From: Prolixibacteraceae bacterium
GTDB taxonomy: Bacteria; Bacteroidota; Bacteroidia; Bacteroidales; Prolixibacteraceae
Reading direction: 5' to 3'
Length of the DNA stretch: 31,094 nucleotides
Assembly (NCBI GenBank): GCA_023228025.1
Contig: JALOCD010000051.1
Coordinates: 1-31,094 of the forward strand
The notes beneath the pieces are model-generated. The model saw nothing but the letters and a program-made list of their open reading frames with translations. It searched no databases and was not told where the DNA came from. Shown in pieces: positions 1 to 7,500 of this stretch (position 1 is its first letter; each line of letters opens with the position of its first letter). The position numbers were made by a program, and so were the translations under genes.

Positions 1-199
1 AGTGAAAGGACAAGCTCTTCTCCGGGGTTAAGCCACGTAGTGGCGAAATATTGGTAGCCAGGGGTGGAGCAAGGCGGAACCCCAGGAAAAAGAATGTTGA
101 AACGTTGCCGTCCGCGTTAAAATGTCAAAAAATGAGATGACGTTGGGAACGGACGGAATGAAAGACCATTGAAAAGGGAGAAGAAAGAAAAAGGAAACG
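1..199. repeat. Left copy of a ~200-nt hairpin-rich intergenic repeat
   Basis: This stretch is nearly identical, in reverse complement, to 4771-4982. It contains an ordered set of hairpins: a palindrome GCCAC-GTA-GTGGC (32-44), an imperfect stem CCAGGGGT/CCCCAGG (59-87), and a stem CCGTCCG/CGGACGG (108-114 with 150-156). It ends in a purine-rich GAAA tract. No coding frame is evident. It may extend left beyond the window. It resembles the compound REP-like intergenic elements common in Bacteroidota. The function is unknown. Confidence 0.85.
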
Positions 200-256
200 A
201 AGTCGAAGGGCTCTGTGAAGCTCTGTGCTCCTCTGTGGATCTCTGTGTAAACTTTT
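200..256. repeat. Short tandem CTCTGTG-type repeat after pth
   Basis: Between the left repeat copy and the pth stop codon, the sequence repeats the word CTCTGTG with short variable spacers about four times (210-249). It is low-complexity sequence with no gene. Confidence 0.5.
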
Positions 257-820
257 TTACCCTTTGTTGAACTTTGTCATGGTCAGTTCGATTCCGATGG
301 TGGCAAAGGATTTGATGATGTCGAAACATTTTTCGAGTTTGGAATTGATCATCTCTTCCTCTTCCAGTGACCATTTACCAAGAACATGTTCTACCTGGCG
401 GCCTCGCGGAAAATCATCGCCGATTCCAAAGCGCAATCTGCTGTATTCTGAGGTACAAAGAATCTGATGGATACTTTTTAGTCCGTTGTGGCCTGCATCA
501 CCGCCTTTTGAGCGAAGCCGGATTTTTCCGAGCGGCAGGGCCAGGTCGTCCACCAAAATCAAAACATTTTCTACAGGAATCTTCTCTTTTTGCATCCAAT
601 AGTGCACAGACCTCCCACTTAAATTTACGAAGGTATTGGGTTTTAGTAGGATAAGCGTTCTGGCGGCATGTTTCATCTCTGCCACGAAGCCATATCGCTT
701 GTCGCTAAAAGAGATATTGGACGCCTTTGCCAAGGCATCCAATATCGTAAATCCTATGTTGTGACGGGTATTGTCGTACTCATTTCCGATGTTACCCAAG
801 CCAACGATCAGGTACTTCAA
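257..820 (-). CDS. pth: Peptidyl-tRNA hydrolase
   Basis: Pth releases tRNA from peptidyl-tRNAs that drop off the ribosome; it is a cytosolic, usually essential enzyme. The 187-residue length is normal for the family. The N-terminus MKYLIVGLGNIGNEY carries N10, and the catalytic histidine is H20 in TRHNIGF. The FVNLSG motif (65-70), the DD pair at 91-92 and GGDAGHNGLKSI (107-118) are the expected substrate-binding elements. The gene lies downstream of rplY on the same strand, a pairing common in Bacteroidota. The 132-nt gap to rplY is filled by a repeat array. Identification is firm. Confidence 0.96.
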   Translation of the reverse strand: MKYLIVGLGNIGNEYDNTRHNIGFTILDALAKASNISFSDKRYGFVAEMKHAARTLILLKPNTFVNLSGRSVHYWMQKEKIPVENVLILVDDLALPLGKIRLRSKGGDAGHNGLKSIHQILCTSEYSRLRFGIGDDFPRGRQVEHVLGKWSLEEEEMINSKLEKCFDIIKSFATIGIELTMTKFNKG

Positions 821-848
821 CTGTTTATGAATTAGTAGACAAAAAATA

Positions 849-952
849 CAAGTTATGAGATATGAGTTATGAGATATGAGTTATGAGATATGAGTTATGA
901 GTTATTTTTCACTCTCAACTTTCAACTCTCAGTTCTCAACTTTCAGTTCTTC
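849..952. repeat. TATGAGT and CAACTTTC word array between rplY and pth
   Basis: The word ATGAGATATGAGTT is repeated several times (about 855-903). A C/T-rich array of CTCAACTTTCAA-like words follows, up to the L25 stop codon. The inverse word ACTCATATC recurs far away at 24880-24923. No gene is present. Confidence 0.75.
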
Positions 953-1540
953 TTATTTTTTACCTGAAGCTGCAGGCGCATTCATCGCTGCACGGGCTGC
1001 ACGGGTAACAACAACGGTTGCAACAGGGACTGATTTGTTGTTCATGATCTCAAATCCGTCTACTTTGATGTCGCTTACGCGGATACTTTCGGAAATACCC
1101 AGATTGGTTACGTCGATCACAATCTCATCGGGTAAATTTTTGAAGATACCTTTAACTTTCAGTGTACGAAGGTTGGCTTTCAAACGGCCCCCTTGCTGAA
1201 TACCTTTGGCATAACCATCCAAACGGACGGGAAGGTCAATTTTGACCGCTTTCTTGTCGCGGATCTGTAGAAAATCGATGTGTAAAAGTTTGTCAGTAAC
1301 AGGGTGAAACTGTAGCTCCTGCATGAATGCATTGTAAATGGTTCCGTCGATGTTGAGTTCTGCCTGATACACTTTTGGGGTGTAAACAATCTTGCGGAAA
1401 TCACTTTCGGGTGCATAGAAGTGCACCGGTGCATCTCCTCCGTAAAGTACGCATGGTACTAAGTCCTGAGCTCTCAGGGTCCTGGTGTCTTTTTTTCCAA
1501 GGGCCTGACGCGCAGTACCTTTAATTTCAAATTTCTTCAT
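953..1540 (-). CDS. rplY: 50S ribosomal protein L25, CTC type
   Basis: L25 binds 5S rRNA in the large ribosomal subunit. At 195 residues this is the long CTC form: an N-terminal L25 domain (about 1-90, starting MKKFEIKGTARQALGKKDTR) joined to the C-terminal TL5-like beta domain (about 95-180). The tail is alanine-rich and ends in GKK. The frame starts at an ATG followed by the conserved lysine-rich start of the family. The gene lies between prs and pth on the same strand, a usual Bacteroidota arrangement. The leader of about 90 nt is discussed separately. Confidence 0.95.
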   Translation of the reverse strand: MKKFEIKGTARQALGKKDTRTLRAQDLVPCVLYGGDAPVHFYAPESDFRKIVYTPKVYQAELNIDGTIYNAFMQELQFHPVTDKLLHIDFLQIRDKKAVKIDLPVRLDGYAKGIQQGGRLKANLRTLKVKGIFKNLPDEIVIDVTNLGISESIRVSDIKVDGFEIMNNKSVPVATVVVTRAARAAMNAPAASGKK

Positions 1541-1645
1541 TTCTAAATTTTTTAATAATAAAGTGTTTACTCAGACCTCCTTTCCCAATGAAAGGTGTCC
1601 GCATCACACCCTTAAAGGCATGCTGCTAAATCGGCCACAAAGATA
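1541..1645 (-). promoter_or_regulatory. rplY promoter candidate and structured leader
   Basis: TATCTTTG on the minus strand (1638-1645) matches the Bacteroidota -7 box TAnnTTTG. It implies a leader of roughly 90 nt before the L25 start at 1540. The leader contains the hairpin CCTTTC-ATTGG-GAAAGG (1579-1595, minus strand). Whether it regulates translation is unknown. Confidence 0.5.
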
Positions 1646-1649
1646 GAAA

Positions 1650-1763
1650 ATTACGAATTACAAATTACGAATTACAAATTACAAATTACAAATTAAATTG
1701 CTTTGGATGGCCAAAACTAAGTCTCCTGTAATTTGTAATCCGTAATTTTTAATTTGTAATTAA
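1650..1763. repeat. ATTACAAATT word array folding into a long hairpin
   Basis: Tandem copies of AATTACAAATTACGAATT (about 1650-1695) are followed by a unique segment (1696-1727). Inverse copies TTTGTAATCCGTAATT follow (1728-1762), so the region can fold into a long A+T-rich stem. It lies between the prs stop and the rplY promoter. Confidence 0.8.
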
Positions 1764-2689
1764 ATAAATGATGAGCTAATTGATTTGTTTTCGAAGACTT
1801 TCTGGATCACATCTGCAAAGAGTGGAGCACAGGTGAGAACTGTTATCTTTTTGGAGGTGGTATGTAAAGGGATGGTATCTGTCAGGAGTACTTCATCGAG
1901 AGAAGAGGCCTCCAGCCGTTCGATGGCCGAACCTGAGAGCACGGCATGTGTGGCACAGGCGCGTACCGATCGTGCGCCTTTGGATTTCATCAAATCGGCC
2001 GCCTTGGCGATGGTTCCGCCGGTATCGATGATGTCGTCGATGATGATCACATCCTTGTCTTCGACTTCCCCGATAAGGGTCATGGTATCAATGGCATTGG
2101 CTTTTGAACGGGTTTTGTGACAGATTACCATATCAGTGCCCAGGTGTTTGGCAAAGACATTGGCGCGTTTGGTCCCACCTGTATCAGGGGATGCAATAAC
2201 GATATCTTCCAGTCCCATCTGTTTGATATGGGGAATAAACATTGCTACAGCGCTCAGGTGATCGACCGGAACATTGAAAAATCCCTGAATTTGGTCTGCA
2301 TGAAGATCCATGGTAATCAACCTGTCGATACCTGCGACGGAAAGCATGTCGGCAATAAGTTTAGCGCCGATGGAGACCCTGGGCCGATCTTTTCTGTCTT
2401 GCCTTGCAAATCCGAAATAGGGCATAACGGCAATTACTTTATAGGCCGAGGCCCTTTTGGCCGCATCAATCATCAACAAAAGTTCTAAAAGATTGTCGGA
2501 AGGGGCGAAGGTCGACTGAATGATAAAAGTGTAACAGCCCCGGATGGTCTCTTCGTAACAAGGCTCAAATTCTCCGTCAGCAAAACGTGGGCAGGAGGAT
2601 TTTCCAAGCGCCATCCCTGCATTAAGTGCAATATTTTCGGAAAGATACCTTGATTCATTTCCTGTAAAAAGCTTAATGTTTTGCTTCAT
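1760..2689 (-). CDS. prs: Ribose-phosphate pyrophosphokinase (PRPP synthetase)
   Basis: Prs makes 5-phosphoribosyl 1-pyrophosphate from ribose-5-phosphate and ATP for nucleotide, histidine and tryptophan synthesis. From ATG at 2689 the product is 309 residues, the normal class I length, starting MKQNIKLFTGNESRYL. The family segments are present: FADGEFEPCYEETIRG near the N-terminus, ITMDLHADQIQGFF (ribose-phosphate/ATP region), and the PRPP-binding loop DVIIIDDIIDTGGTI. The frame stays open to 2875, but those 62 extra residues match nothing in the family. A TAnnTTTG promoter at 2729-2736 lies inside that extension, so the internal start is preferred. Confidence 0.96.
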   Translation of the reverse strand: MKQNIKLFTGNESRYLSENIALNAGMALGKSSCPRFADGEFEPCYEETIRGCYTFIIQSTFAPSDNLLELLLMIDAAKRASAYKVIAVMPYFGFARQDRKDRPRVSIGAKLIADMLSVAGIDRLITMDLHADQIQGFFNVPVDHLSAVAMFIPHIKQMGLEDIVIASPDTGGTKRANVFAKHLGTDMVICHKTRSKANAIDTMTLIGEVEDKDVIIIDDIIDTGGTIAKAADLMKSKGARSVRACATHAVLSGSAIERLEASSLDEVLLTDTIPLHTTSKKITVLTCAPLFADVIQKVFENKSISSSFI

Positions 2690-2728
2690 ATGCCATGATT
2701 TTGGGAGGTGGGGTTCCATTGTTGCGGG

Positions 2729-2736
2729 CAAAAATA
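2729..2736 (-). promoter_or_regulatory. Candidate prs -7 promoter element
   Basis: The minus strand reads TATTTTTG, a match to TAnnTTTG, about 40 nt before the chosen prs start. It is followed by a short A+T-rich leader. No clear -33 TTTG box was found at the usual spacing. Confidence 0.45.
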
Positions 2737-2807
2737 AAAAAAATACGGAGGTGAAAAGTGTTATTTCAACACATTTTAAGTAGAAACTTATTACCAGATT
2801 GTTAATA

Positions 2808-2852
2808 AAATCAATGGACAATTGACAATGGATAATCGACAATGATCTATTA
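2808..2852. repeat. CAATTGACAATGG word array
   Basis: Short words of the CAATTGACAATG type (AATGGACAATTGACAATGG, then a diverged copy) lie upstream of prs. The same word occurs at 5543-5568, 5754-5790 and 7458-7487. Confidence 0.65.
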
Positions 2853-2974
2853 TTCAGAATCAGTGGCAGATACAAAATATATTTTGAAGCAAGGAATATT
2901 GGGGCAAGAAAGCTGTTCTGCCGAACTTTAGAAGCTGCCAGGTAGTGATTAAAGGATTAAGCATCGAGAATCTT

Positions 2975-3568
2975 TTAAGGATGGATTGTGTGCTCAATAA
3001 AATCGAGCAATTCGTCTCTGCCTGTTCCTTTTTCAGCCGAAGTGATAAAAATTTGAGGCAGCTCTTCCCAGCTTTTAAACATCTCTTCGTGGTAGGCAGC
3101 AAGATTTTTTTCGACGGTTGCTTTACCCAATTTGTCTATCTTGGTAAAAACCATGACGAAAGGAATCTCATTCTCCCCTAGCCAATTCATGAAGTCGAGG
3201 TCGTTCTGTTGCGGCTCGACGCGAATATCGAGCAAGACCATCACGCAATAGAGATTTTTCCTTTCCAGGATATATTTACGGATGAATTTGAGCCACTGTT
3301 CCCGGCTGGAACGCAAAGCCTTGGCATATCCGTATCCCGGAAGGTCTACCAGGTACCAGTCGTTGTTTACAATGAAGTGGTTTATCAACCTGGTCTTTCC
3401 TGGTTCTGAGGAGGTCTTTGCAAGATCTTTTTTCTCCATCAGCATGTTGATGAGGGAAGACTTTCCAACGTTGGATCTTCCGATGAAAGCAAATTCGGGC
3501 CGATCGGTTTCAGGACATAATCCGGGATCGGTGTTGCTCATGACAAATTCGGCGCTTTTGATAAACAT
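2975..3568 (-). CDS. engB: Ribosome biogenesis GTP-binding protein YsxC/EngB
   Basis: EngB is a small TRAFAC GTPase needed for assembly of the large ribosomal subunit. The 197-residue product has the P-loop GRSNVGKSS (30-38), the conserved switch region TRLINHF, the G3 motif DLPGYGYAKA and the G4 motif TKID, in that order. This is the family's full length and order. The gene lies between manA and prs on the same strand, separated from manA by a word array that may act as a terminator. Confidence 0.95.
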   Translation of the reverse strand: MFIKSAEFVMSNTDPGLCPETDRPEFAFIGRSNVGKSSLINMLMEKKDLAKTSSEPGKTRLINHFIVNNDWYLVDLPGYGYAKALRSSREQWLKFIRKYILERKNLYCVMVLLDIRVEPQQNDLDFMNWLGENEIPFVMVFTKIDKLGKATVEKNLAAYHEEMFKSWEELPQIFITSAEKGTGRDELLDFIEHTIHP

Positions 3569-3574
3569 GAAAAG

Positions 3575-3690
3575 AAAAATTAAAAATTACAGATTACAAA
3601 TTACAAATTACAGATTAACAATTATTTGCGCCAAATATCAAATCTAATAGCAATGCCTATTAATCTTTAATTTTTAATTTGTAATTTTTA
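3575..3690. repeat. ATTACAAATT word array between manA and engB
   Basis: Left arm words AAAAATTACAGATTACAAA (3577-3620), a unique centre (3621-3658), then inverse words TTTAATTTTTAATTTGTAA (3659-3690). The layout matches 1650-1763, with a different centre. Confidence 0.75.
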
Positions 3691-4671
3691 ACCAACATAT
3701 ACTTCCAGCAGTTTTGTGGTCATATTTTCTGCCGGGGTTAAAATAAAGTTCTCGATAGAAGCCGGAACCAAAAGGGTTTCACCCAGGTGAACCGTAATCG
3801 ATTCCATCTCCCATTGAATGGTATAGGAGCCTTCAAAACAGAGGTAGATAACGAATGAATCGATTTTGCTAAAATCCCGCTCGGTTTCTTTGGTTAAGTG
3901 CAGAAGATTGGTGGTAAAATAAGTGCATTTTACCAATCCTACCGATTCATTCAATTTAGGTTGCCAGGTAGCATAGCTAATTTCGTGGTGCTTAAAATTG
4001 ATTGCATCAAGGGCAAGTTCAGTATGTAGTTCACGAGGATTTCCCTTGTCATCCACCCTGTTGAAATCAAATATACGGTAGGTGACGTCTGATGTCTGCT
4101 GAATCTCGGCTACGACAATCCCTTTCCCAATTCCATGGACCCGGCCTGCCGGGATGAAAAAGACGTCGCCGGCCTTAACGGGATCGAACTGCAACAGATT
4201 TTCCAGTTTATTGTTTTGAAGTGCAATCAGGTAACTATCCCTGTCGATTGTCCGGTTGAAACCGGAAATCAGTTCAGATCCTTCGTCTGCCTGCACGACA
4301 TACCACATCTCCGTTTTGCCAAATGCCCCATGACGTTCCTTCGACAGTTCATCGTCGGGATGCACCTGAATGGAGAGACGGTCGTTGGCATCAATGTATT
4401 TTATCAGCAGGGGAAATTCTGTTCCGAACTGATCGTAAATCTTTTCGCCCACCAGCTCTCCCATGTAGACTTCAATCAGCTCCTCCAGACTGTTTCCTTT
4501 CAGAAATCCATCCGAAACAACCGATACATCATCTTGAACGCCGGATATTTCCCATGATTCGCCGCAGTGGGCGATACTGTATTTTTTGTTGAGCAGCGCA
4601 GGCAGTTTATCCCCGCCCCAAATACGCTCCTTGTAAATGGGCCTGAATTTCAGCGGATAAAGGTTTTTCAT
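3688..4671 (-). CDS. manA: Mannose-6-phosphate isomerase, class I
   Basis: ManA interconverts mannose-6-phosphate and fructose-6-phosphate and is a Zn enzyme of the cupin fold. The 327-residue product begins MKNLYPLKFRPIYKERIWGG, typical of the Bacteroidota/Firmicutes short class I form. The metal ligands are visible: IQVHPDD (Gln and His), GKTEMWYV (Glu) and IPAGRVHGIG (His). A second cupin-like half follows. It is the first minus-strand gene of the block, just inside the right copy of the ~200-nt repeat. Confidence 0.95.
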   Translation of the reverse strand: MKNLYPLKFRPIYKERIWGGDKLPALLNKKYSIAHCGESWEISGVQDDVSVVSDGFLKGNSLEELIEVYMGELVGEKIYDQFGTEFPLLIKYIDANDRLSIQVHPDDELSKERHGAFGKTEMWYVVQADEGSELISGFNRTIDRDSYLIALQNNKLENLLQFDPVKAGDVFFIPAGRVHGIGKGIVVAEIQQTSDVTYRIFDFNRVDDKGNPRELHTELALDAINFKHHEISYATWQPKLNESVGLVKCTYFTTNLLHLTKETERDFSKIDSFVIYLCFEGSYTIQWEMESITVHLGETLLVPASIENFILTPAENMTTKLLEVYVG

Positions 4672-4770
4672 CTATTCGGTTTTTGTTGTTTTAAATTAAA
4701 AGTGCCTAAATTGCCTAAAGTGAACTAAAGTGCCTAAAGTACTTGCGGTTCCATCAAGGTTCCCATTGTC
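4672..4770. repeat. GTGCCTAAA word array upstream of manA
   Basis: Several tandem copies of AAAGTGCCTAAA and close variants lie at 4699-4741, followed by unique sequence. No gene and no clear promoter box were seen. Confidence 0.6.
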
Positions 4771-4982
4771 CGTTTCCCTTTTTCTTTCTTTCTTTCTTTC
4801 TTCTCCCTTTTCAATGGTCTTTTATTCCGTCCGAACCCAACGTCATCTCATTTTTTGACATTTTAACGCGGACGGTATCGTTTCAACATTCTTGTTCCAG
4901 GGGTTCCGCTTTGCTCCACCCCTGGCTACCAATATTTCGCCACTACGTGGCTTAACCCCGGAGTAGAGCTTGTCCTTTCACT
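4771..4982. repeat. Right copy of the ~200-nt hairpin-rich repeat, inverted
   Basis: This is the reverse complement of 1-199, with scattered substitutions and a slightly longer GAAA/TTTC tract. The hairpins are kept: the GCCAC-TAC-GTGGC palindrome (4939-4951), the perfect CCAGGGGT/ACCCCTGG stem (4898-4926), and the CCGTCCG/CGGACGG pair. The end near 4982 matches the left edge of the window, so the element's true end could lie here or just beyond. Confidence 0.85.
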
Positions 4983-5232
4983 GTTTCTCCGTTTCACCGT
5001 TTCCCCTTCGGCTACGCTCAGAGATTGTTTCGTCTGGCCAAATGTTAATATACATTCCACTTTCCACTTTCCACTTTCCACTCTCCACTTTCCACTTTCC
5101 ACTTTCCACTTTCCACTCTCCACTTTCCACTTTCCACTCTCCACTTTCCACTGACTCGTCCTAGTCATCCCAGTCGTCCCAGTCTCCCAGTCCCTCAGTC
5201 TCCCAGTCTTTCCGTCCCTCCGTCTTTCCCCG
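4983..5232. repeat. CCACTTT and CCCAGTC low-complexity arrays, no gene
   Basis: A tandem array of the 7-mer CCACTTT (with CCACTCT variants) fills 5055-5150. Pyrimidine-rich CCCAGTC/CCGTC words follow to 5230. Frames reading through the array encode only periodic peptides (KWKVESG), an artefact of the repeat. No gene is supported. Confidence 0.8.
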
Positions 5233-5535
5233 TCAGTCCAAATAATCCACCACCGCCCTATCTACAGTATTAGGGCGCACCAATCCCACCACCTTCTGGT
5301 GTTCCGGATGATCTCGGTAGACCACAAAATCTTCAAAGGAGTCGAATCGGGTAACCAGGCTGATATCGAAAGAGGAGGCATTCAATTCAAAGTTATTGCC
5401 GACTTCAATGTATTTTAGCTCGGCAATTTTCCCTTTAAGTTCGAGGAGGGATTTTTTAATCTGGTCGCGGATTTCAGATTTGATCTGATCATTGTTAAAT
5501 TCCTTGAGTTTGAAAAGAACGATATGAATGAACAT
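5233..5535 (-). CDS. Dabb-family (stress-responsive A/B barrel) protein
   Basis: The 100-residue product begins MFIHIVLFKLKE. It has the family layout: a first beta strand with a His, a helix, a strand YIEVGNNFE, then SFEDFVVYRDHPEHQKVVG and a C-terminal VDRAVVDYLD. Dabb proteins are dimeric ferredoxin-like barrels related to small-molecule enzymes and stress proteins; the role here is unknown. It is divergent from udk. A candidate -7 box TATTTTTG lies on the minus strand at 5594-5601. Confidence 0.85.
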   Translation of the reverse strand: MFIHIVLFKLKEFNNDQIKSEIRDQIKKSLLELKGKIAELKYIEVGNNFELNASSFDISLVTRFDSFEDFVVYRDHPEHQKVVGLVRPNTVDRAVVDYLD

Positions 5536-5542
5536 GGTTTAA

Positions 5543-5790
5543 ATAATTGATAATTGACAATTGACAATGTTATACAAAGATGCGGATGTTGTGCAAAAAT
5601 AGAAGATATTATCCATTCTATTCCTATTTTCGAAGTAAGTAAAATTCGGGGTGGGTGAAATTTAACCTATCTTTGTAATAGATGTGGGGAGAATGGAAAG
5701 CAACATTTTGCTATCTGCTTTATTCAGTCTATCTCTACAAATCATTTCAGCTTTTATTGTCAATTGTCAATTATCCATTTTCAATTGTTT
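5543..5790. repeat. Inverted CAATTGACAATTG arrays flanking the Dabb/udk promoters
   Basis: GATAATTGACAATTGACAAT (5549-5568) and the inverse ATTGTCAATTGTCAATTATC (5757-5776) are about 190 nt apart. They enclose the two divergent candidate promoters. Otherwise the region has no gene. Confidence 0.7.
5668..5675 (+). promoter_or_regulatory. Candidate udk -7 promoter element
   Basis: TATCTTTG matches TAnnTTTG, about 140 nt before the udk start. A weak TTCG is present about 20 nt upstream. Confidence 0.45.
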
Positions 5791-5816
5791 TTTGTCCATC
5801 ACATATTATTTAAGGT

Positions 5817-6440
5817 ATGAGCATGTTGATCATTGGAATCGCAGGAGGAACAGGCTCCGGTAAAACAACGGTAGTCAACAAAATTATAGAGCGGTTGGCC
5901 GAAAAAGATGTGACCATCCTGTCTCAGGATGCCTACTACCGGGATAACAGTGATCTGCCTTTGGAGGAGCGGCAAAAGATAAATTTTGATCATCCCGATG
6001 CATTGGAGTTCGAACTTTTGGCTGAAAATATCCGCAAACTGAAACGCGGGGAAACGGTGGAACAACCCGTCTATTCCTATCTCACCTGCACCCGGGCCGC
6101 TGAAACAACCACAATCCTTCCGCGAAAAGCCATCATCGTTGAGGGTATTCTCATTCTCTGGCCCAAAGAGCTTCGTAAATTAATGGACATCAAAATCTTT
6201 GTCGATTGTGAGGCTGATGTACGATTATCCAGGGTCATTCATCGAGATATGGTAGAAAGGGGAAGGGATGTCCAAACCGTTTTGCAGAGGTATGAAGACA
6301 CCGTGCGCCCGAGTCACCTGCAGTTTATTGAGCCCACCAAGCGTTATGCGGATATCATCGTACCGGAAGGGGGAAACAACAAAGTGGCCATCAATATCAT
6401 TACCCAATACATCGAGAAACATCTGAACGACCACCCGTAA
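5817..6440 (+). CDS. udk: Uridine kinase
   Basis: Udk phosphorylates uridine and cytidine to UMP and CMP in the pyrimidine salvage pathway. The 207-residue product has a P-loop GGTGSGKT (10-17) and the family segments SQDAYYRD, NFDHPDALEFELL and PVYSYLTCTR, then RVIHRDMVERGRD. These match the nucleoside-binding and lid elements. The start could be the ATG at 5817 or at 5823, since the family usually starts directly at MLIIGIAGG. It is probably cotranscribed with the exonuclease gene downstream. Confidence 0.95.
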   Translation: MSMLIIGIAGGTGSGKTTVVNKIIERLAEKDVTILSQDAYYRDNSDLPLEERQKINFDHPDALEFELLAENIRKLKRGETVEQPVYSYLTCTRAAETTTILPRKAIIVEGILILWPKELRKLMDIKIFVDCEADVRLSRVIHRDMVERGRDVQTVLQRYEDTVRPSHLQFIEPTKRYADIIVPEGGNNKVAINIITQYIEKHLNDHP

Positions 6441-6536
6441 ATAATTACAAATTACAAATTACAGATTAAAAATTAGAACGAATTTCCTTAATCTTTAATC
6501 TGTAATTTGTAATATTTAATTTTTAATTTTTCTGTT
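6441..6536. repeat. ATTACAAATT word array between udk and the exonuclease gene
   Basis: Words AATTACAAATTACAGATT (6442-6472), a very short centre (6473-6490), then inverse TTTAATCTGTAATTTGTAA (6493-6530). It forms a compact hairpin. It is the same family as at 1650, 3575 and 12056. Confidence 0.75.
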
Positions 6537-7262
6537 ATGCTTGATAAAATTCAACCGGAACATATTCTTTATCTGGATATTGAGACTGTTCCCCAAGTGG
6601 AAAAACTGGAAGATTTCCCTGAAAAGCTTCAAAAATTATGGATTCGCAAATCAGAATCATTTGCCAGGGAGGGAGAGTCGCCGGAAAGACTTTTTGACAG
6701 GGCTGGAATTTATGCTGAATTTGGAAAGATCGTCTGCATCTCATGTGGAAAAATCTATCGCAGAGGAAACAAAAGAGTTTATCGGGTAAAATCATTTAGT
6801 GGTACTGACGAAGCCATTCTGCTAACAGATTTCCTGGCTATGCTCGAAAAATTTATGGCCAACCCGGCACATCGTTTGTGTGCCCACAATGGCCAGGAGT
6901 TCGATTTCCCTTACATTGCCAGGCGGGTACTGATCAATGGTTTGAAGTTGCCTTCTATTCTTGATATTGCAGGGGCAAAACCATGGGAAGTGAGGGATTA
7001 CCTGATGGACACCATGCAATTGTGGAAGTTTGGAGATTTCAAACACTATACATCGCTCGATCTTCTCTGTACCATTTTTGATGTGCCTACCCCAAAGGAT
7101 GACATTGATGGCAGTCGGGTTGCATCAGTCTATTACAAAGAAGGTGATTTGGAACGTATTGCCAGGTACTGTGAAAAGGATACCCTGGCGGTAGCGCAAA
7201 TGATCCTTAGGTTCAAAGGTGAACCACTGATTGAACCCGAAAATTTTGAGATTGTGCAGTAG
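6537..7262 (+). CDS. DnaQ-like 3'-5' exonuclease (PolB exonuclease-related)
   Basis: The 241-residue product fits the family of predicted 3'-5' exonucleases related to the proofreading domain of family B polymerases. Exo I is YLDIETVP (D14, E16). Exo II is HNGQEFDFPYIARR (117-130, D123). Exo III is YCEKD (Y211, D215), the YxxxD form, so all four acidic residues are present. No polymerase domain is attached. The substrate and pathway are not known. It ends in TAG and lies 96 nt after udk, plausibly in the same transcript. Confidence 0.85.
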   Translation: MLDKIQPEHILYLDIETVPQVEKLEDFPEKLQKLWIRKSESFAREGESPERLFDRAGIYAEFGKIVCISCGKIYRRGNKRVYRVKSFSGTDEAILLTDFLAMLEKFMANPAHRLCAHNGQEFDFPYIARRVLINGLKLPSILDIAGAKPWEVRDYLMDTMQLWKFGDFKHYTSLDLLCTIFDVPTPKDDIDGSRVASVYYKEGDLERIARYCEKDTLAVAQMILRFKGEPLIEPENFEIVQ

Positions 7263-7500
7263 ATGAGTTTTGCTATTTTTGTACCCGGAAAGAAATTTCG
7301 CGCAAAGGTTAAGCTATGAACGCATGGAATTGTAGCGTCAATGTAATTCCCTTCGCGTTTTCGGCGGTTTTCTTTGCGATCTTTGCGAGATTCAATTTTT
7401 AAGCACAGGATTTAGTTCCTGTCTTTAAATGCGTTAATTATCAATAAAATACATAATTGTCAACTGTCAATTGACAATTGTCAATTTAACTTTTTTTGTC
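7263..7500 (+). promoter_or_regulatory. trpS upstream region with a candidate promoter
   Basis: TATTTTTG (7274-7281) with ATTG 19 nt before it (7251-7254) fits the Bacteroidota promoter form. The remaining leader is low-complexity: CTTTGCGATCTTTGCGAGA-type words (7370-7391) and a CAATTGACAATTG hairpin (7458-7487) just before the start. No gene is seen. Confidence 0.45.

Noticed and set aside
2690..2875. 62-residue N-terminal extension of Prs
   Set aside because: It is not family-like, and it contains the candidate prs promoter and a word array.
4926..5168. Repeat protein with KWKVESG periodicity on the minus strand
   Set aside because: It is only the translation of a 7-mer CCACTTT array; no start context or family similarity.
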